Shown: in pieces, positions 4,469 to 6,881 of the stretch
Position numbering within the stretch: position 1 is the first letter of the stretch
How the letters are laid out: every line of letters starts with the position of its first letter
Assembly (NCBI GenBank): GCA_021817755.1
Contig: JAKAGC010000212.1
Coordinates: 1 to 6,881 of the forward strand
Direction: 5' to 3'
DNA length: 6,881 bases
Source: Acidobacteriota bacterium
GTDB taxonomy: Bacteria > Acidobacteriota > Aminicenantia > UBA2199
Translations under genes and position numbers: made by a program
The notes under the pieces: generated by a model
Databases searched by the model: none
What the model was told of the DNA's origin: nothing
Seen by the model: only the letters and a program-made list of their open reading frames with translations

Positions 4469-6460
4469 CTATAAACACTCCGAAACGATTTCTGCAATAT
4501 CACGAACTTTAATCTGTTCCTCTTTTCCATTATCCTTTACGCCATCTTCCAACATGGTCATGCAGAAAGGACAGGAGGTTGAAATTAAATTGGAACCTGC
4601 ATTCAACGCATTTTCGGTTCTCAAATGATTGATTCTCTTCCCGAGCGTCTCTTCAGTCCACATTAATCCGCCGCCTGCACCACAACAGAAACTATGTTCA
4701 TGATTATTCTTCATTTCTTTAAGTGAAAGACCGGCTTTACAAAGAACAGAACGGGGCTGGTCAAATATATGATTATGACGACCCAAATAACAAGGATCAT
4801 GATAAGTAGCAGAATCGGACATCTTCCCTTTCAACGTCAACTTACCCTCTTTCAAAAGCTGCTCGATATATTCGGTATGATGCACGACTTCAACATTCCA
4901 ATCGGTAATACCTAACTGCTGAGCAAGAGCGGGATAATCATTCTTTAACGTATTGTACCCATGAGGACAGGTCACAAGTATCTTCTTGATATTGTAATTC
5001 TTAATGGTTTCAATGTTCTGCTGCGCGAGCATCTGGAACATGTATTCATTACCGAGACGCCGTGCCTGATCACCACAACAGTTCTCTTCAAGTCCAAGTA
5101 TCCCGAAGTTCACATTGGCTGCCTTAAGAATCTTCACAACAGATTGAGATACCTTTTTGGCCCGTTCATCAAACGACCCGGCACACCCAACCCAAAATAA
5201 AATATCAACATTGCTGTCCTGAGCGAGTGTCTTAATATCCAACCCTTCGGTCCATTCAGCTCTGGTCGCTGCACCAAAACCCCAAGGATTACTATTGGTT
5301 TCCATATTCTTAAAGAATGTAGCAAGTTCAGTGGGGAACTTGGATTCCATGAGCACCTGACTCTGTCTTAAACCGATAATCTTTGGAATATGCTCATTCT
5401 TCACAGGACAAACATGCATACAGGCACCACAAGTGGTACAGGTCCAGATTTCGCCTTCGGTGTATGTTCCGGTCATCAACGGTGTGGGCTCGCCCTGCTC
5501 TTTCTTTAATAAAATATTCTTCTCTTTAAGAAGGAACTTTTTAAGATTCAAATGCAAATTCTTGGGCGAAAGAGGTTTCTCACTCCTGTTCGCAGGACAA
5601 TAATCATCACAACGTCCACAATCGATACATGCAAAACTGTCTTCCAAATCTTTCCATGTAAAATCAGTAGCATGCACCACACCAAAAGTCTCGGCATTTT
5701 CCATATCCAACGAAAGAGGCTTAATAAAACCGGTAGACTGATTGGACTGGAACGTTATATTCACAGGACCAAAAATCATATGAAGATACTTGGAACGAGG
5801 AACATAAATCACAAATGCAAAAACATTGATAATATGAATCCACCAATTGATTTTTACACCTGTCGCTCCAATAGGTCCAAAAGTAGCTACCATCCACGCT
5901 GCAATCTCTTTCCCGATAAATGCCGAATACGCATGGCCGGGATTAAACGCAATGGCTGCTCCTTCATAAATGAAAAACGTAATGGTAACTGTAACCAAAA
6001 GTGTATAAATAATGAAAGATTCATACGAGGGATACGTGTAATATTTTGGACGAACAACCCAACGACGAATGGTAAAATACAAGACGGCTACCAATACCAT
6101 AATACCAAATACATCGGCCCACGCAGAATGCATATTACGAATTAATCCATGACCGAAAAAATTCCAGTTTTCATTGAATCCTTCAAGAATATGGTTCACG
6201 CTAACAGTATCAAATGTTAATGACCCGTAAAGCAGAAATATATGCATAAGACCGGTAAAGATTCGTTCCTTTTTCAGAGAACATGTCAGGAAAAAGAAAG
6301 AGGTAACGGCATTTATAATCCGTTTGGGTAGATTGTCGAAACGGTTTTCCGGTTTACCTATTTTTACGAGTTTATATCGCAGGTAGAGAGGCTGGAAGAA
6401 ACCGTATACAGTAAGCGCCAGGATAAAAAAGAAAAAAATAATTTCAATCCAGGTTAACAT
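4469..6460 (-). CDS. Membrane Fe-S oxidoreductase, ETF:menaquinone oxidoreductase-like
   Basis: This 663-residue protein likely passes electrons between a soluble partner (probably electron-transfer flavoprotein) and the quinone pool. Residues 1-235 form a NarI-like cytochrome b domain with membrane segments near 4-24, 67-88, 110-130, 147-167 and 205-222; H73, H111 and H209 are candidate heme ligands. Two 4Fe-4S motifs follow: C278/281/284/288 (CIDCGRCDDYCP) and C341/344/347/351 (CTTCGACMHVCP). Then come two CCG domains of the HdrD/GlpC type. CCG1 has C426, C461-C462 and C498, but glycine at 501 where CPxC would place a cysteine. CCG2 is complete (C557, C592-C593, C630, C633), so a non-cubane cluster is expected there. 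The start has AAGGAG 5 bases upstream and its own promoter. No etfA or etfB is in the window, so the partner is inferred; a related heterodisulfide-reductase-like role is possible. Confidence 0.88.
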   Translation of the reverse strand: MLTWIEIIFFFFILALTVYGFFQPLYLRYKLVKIGKPENRFDNLPKRIINAVTSFFFLTCSLKKERIFTGLMHIFLLYGSLTFDTVSVNHILEGFNENWNFFGHGLIRNMHSAWADVFGIMVLVAVLYFTIRRWVVRPKYYTYPSYESFIIYTLLVTVTITFFIYEGAAIAFNPGHAYSAFIGKEIAAWMVATFGPIGATGVKINWWIHIINVFAFVIYVPRSKYLHMIFGPVNITFQSNQSTGFIKPLSLDMENAETFGVVHATDFTWKDLEDSFACIDCGRCDDYCPANRSEKPLSPKNLHLNLKKFLLKEKNILLKKEQGEPTPLMTGTYTEGEIWTCTTCGACMHVCPVKNEHIPKIIGLRQSQVLMESKFPTELATFFKNMETNSNPWGFGAATRAEWTEGLDIKTLAQDSNVDILFWVGCAGSFDERAKKVSQSVVKILKAANVNFGILGLEENCCGDQARRLGNEYMFQMLAQQNIETIKNYNIKKILVTCPHGYNTLKNDYPALAQQLGITDWNVEVVHHTEYIEQLLKEGKLTLKGKMSDSATYHDPCYLGRHNHIFDQPRSVLCKAGLSLKEMKNNHEHSFCCGAGGGLMWTEETLGKRINHLRTENALNAGSNLISTSCPFCMTMLEDGVKDNGKEEQIKVRDIAEIVSECL

Positions 6461-6492
6461 GATGTCTCCTTTTTGGTTTAATAAATTTAGAA

Positions 6493-6510
6493 TATGATAA
6501 GTATATCATA
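6493..6510. promoter_or_regulatory. Possible operator, 7-4-7 inverted repeat over the -10
   Basis: TATGATA-AGTA-TATCATA is a perfect inverted repeat covering the -10 and transcription start of the Fe-S oxidoreductase promoter. A dimeric repressor bound here would block RNA polymerase. The half-site spacing does not fit FNR (TTGAT-N4-ATCAA) or Rex, and no regulator is assigned. The sequence is AT-rich, so chance cannot be excluded. Confidence 0.45.
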
Positions 6511-6528
6511 AGTTGCAGTCCCGTGCAA
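6500..6528 (-). promoter_or_regulatory. Sigma70-type promoter of the Fe-S oxidoreductase gene
   Basis: On the minus strand TTGCAC (6528-6523) and TATACT (6505-6500) are separated by exactly 17 bases. Transcription would begin near 6493, leaving a leader of about 33 bases that contains the strong ribosome binding site AAGGAG (6470-6465) before the ATG at 6460. Confidence 0.7.
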
Positions 6529-6561
6529 ATGGACTTTCCCGGGTTTTTATACATAAACCGA

Positions 6562-6662
6562 CCAGGGGGCTTTTTTGAAAAACCGCCCCCTGGACCCCTG
6601 AAAAACTTTTGATATGTTAAAAGATAAAGGACACGAATAGCAATCATTACGAAATAATAAAA
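6562..6662 (+). repeat. Interspersed hairpin element, copy 3
   Basis: CCAGGGGGC (6562-6570) pairs perfectly with GCCCCCTGG (6585-6593), and the interior T6 and A5 tracts extend the stem past a CC bulge. The tail ACCCCTGAAAAACTTTTGAT (6594-6613) and an AT-rich stretch follow. From 6586 the sequence repeats with a 91-bp offset in copy 4. It is not coding: minus-strand open frames across it read as low-complexity peptides generated by the repeat itself. Confidence 0.75.
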
Positions 6663-6755
6663 GGGTACGCAGTACCCCCCCTGGACTCCCGAAAAACTTT
6701 TGATATTTTGAAAGACAAAGGATATTAATAACAATCACAACTAAATAAAATAACA
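6663..6755 (+). repeat. Interspersed hairpin element, copy 4
   Basis: The hairpin here is GGGTAC-GCA-GTACCC (6663-6677), followed by CCCCTGGACTCCCGAAAAAC and TTTTGATAT, then an AT-rich segment resembling that of copy 3 (GAAAGACAAAGGA against AAAAGATAAAGGA). By eye, 6677-6750 is roughly three-quarters identical to 6586-6659. The tail is better conserved than the hairpin, whose sequence has been replaced while pairing is kept. Confidence 0.7.
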
Positions 6756-6881
6756 GGACTTCCAAGGATGAATTCCGTTTATTCAACGAAAAGACTTGAA
6801 AAAAACCGACTTTTGAGAGACAATATATCCTAACGATTTCAATACTTTCTGAGGACTACTCCTCACCCAAATCCAAGATAT

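Noticed and set aside
5552..6145. Plus-strand 197-codon frame opposite the Fe-S oxidoreductase
   Set aside because: Antisense shadow of a gene with clear cysteine motifs and membrane segments.
6444..6786. Two overlapping minus-strand open frames of 96 and 79 codons
   Set aside because: They read through the hairpin repeats and the promoter of the Fe-S gene; their Gly/Pro-rich peptides are generated by the repeated DNA.
6856..6881. Possible C-terminal end of a minus-strand gene (ILDLGEE then stop) entering from the right edge
   Set aside because: Only seven codons are visible; another minus-strand frame is open over 6783-6881 as well, so neither can be supported.

Overview
The window looks like a chromosomal stretch of a moderately low-GC, probably diderm bacterium with an anaerobic or respiratory flavour. 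The evidence is a periplasmic AMIN/Amidase_3 amidase, a menaquinone-side Fe-S/cytochrome b oxidoreductase and a bacilliredoxin-type thiol protein. The phylum cannot be fixed from sequence alone. An Acidobacteriota/Aminicenantes-like or other under-sampled lineage is only a guess.

Layout, left to right. Positions 1-210 are five exact-length 42-bp tandem repeat units, running off the left edge. Positions 211-507 are non-coding except for one GC-rich hairpin (359-378). On the minus strand, 508-795 encodes a small YtxJ/BrxC-like bacilliredoxin. A divergent promoter region follows, with a strong sigma70-type promoter at 924-952. It drives a stable-RNA cluster on the plus strand: tRNA-Val(UAC), tRNA-Asp(GUC) and one-piece tmRNA (ssrA) with a short tag, ANDLPIAA.

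Positions 1611-4283 hold a plus-strand cell-wall gene set: an exported N-acetylmuramoyl-L-alanine amidase, a membrane-anchored GerMN-domain protein 3 bp behind it, and glutamate racemase (murI). Together they cover peptidoglycan cleavage, an envelope accessory protein and D-glutamate supply.

On the minus strand, converging on murI, 4469-6460 encodes a 663-residue membrane Fe-S oxidoreductase. It has a NarI-like cytochrome b domain, two 4Fe-4S motifs and two CCG domains, resembling ETF:menaquinone oxidoreductases. Its promoter (6500-6528) is well formed and its -10 lies inside a perfect 7-4-7 inverted repeat.

The least ordinary content is non-coding. A GC-rich hairpin with an inner T-tract/A-tract stem and a conserved tail (roughly GGACCCCTGAAAAACTTTT) occurs four times: once after murI in sense orientation, once after the Fe-S gene in its own sense orientation, and twice in tandem at 6562-6755. 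This looks like a genome-wide interspersed repeat family, possibly used as a 3'-end or terminator element. Positions 6756-6881 hold nothing I can support as a gene.
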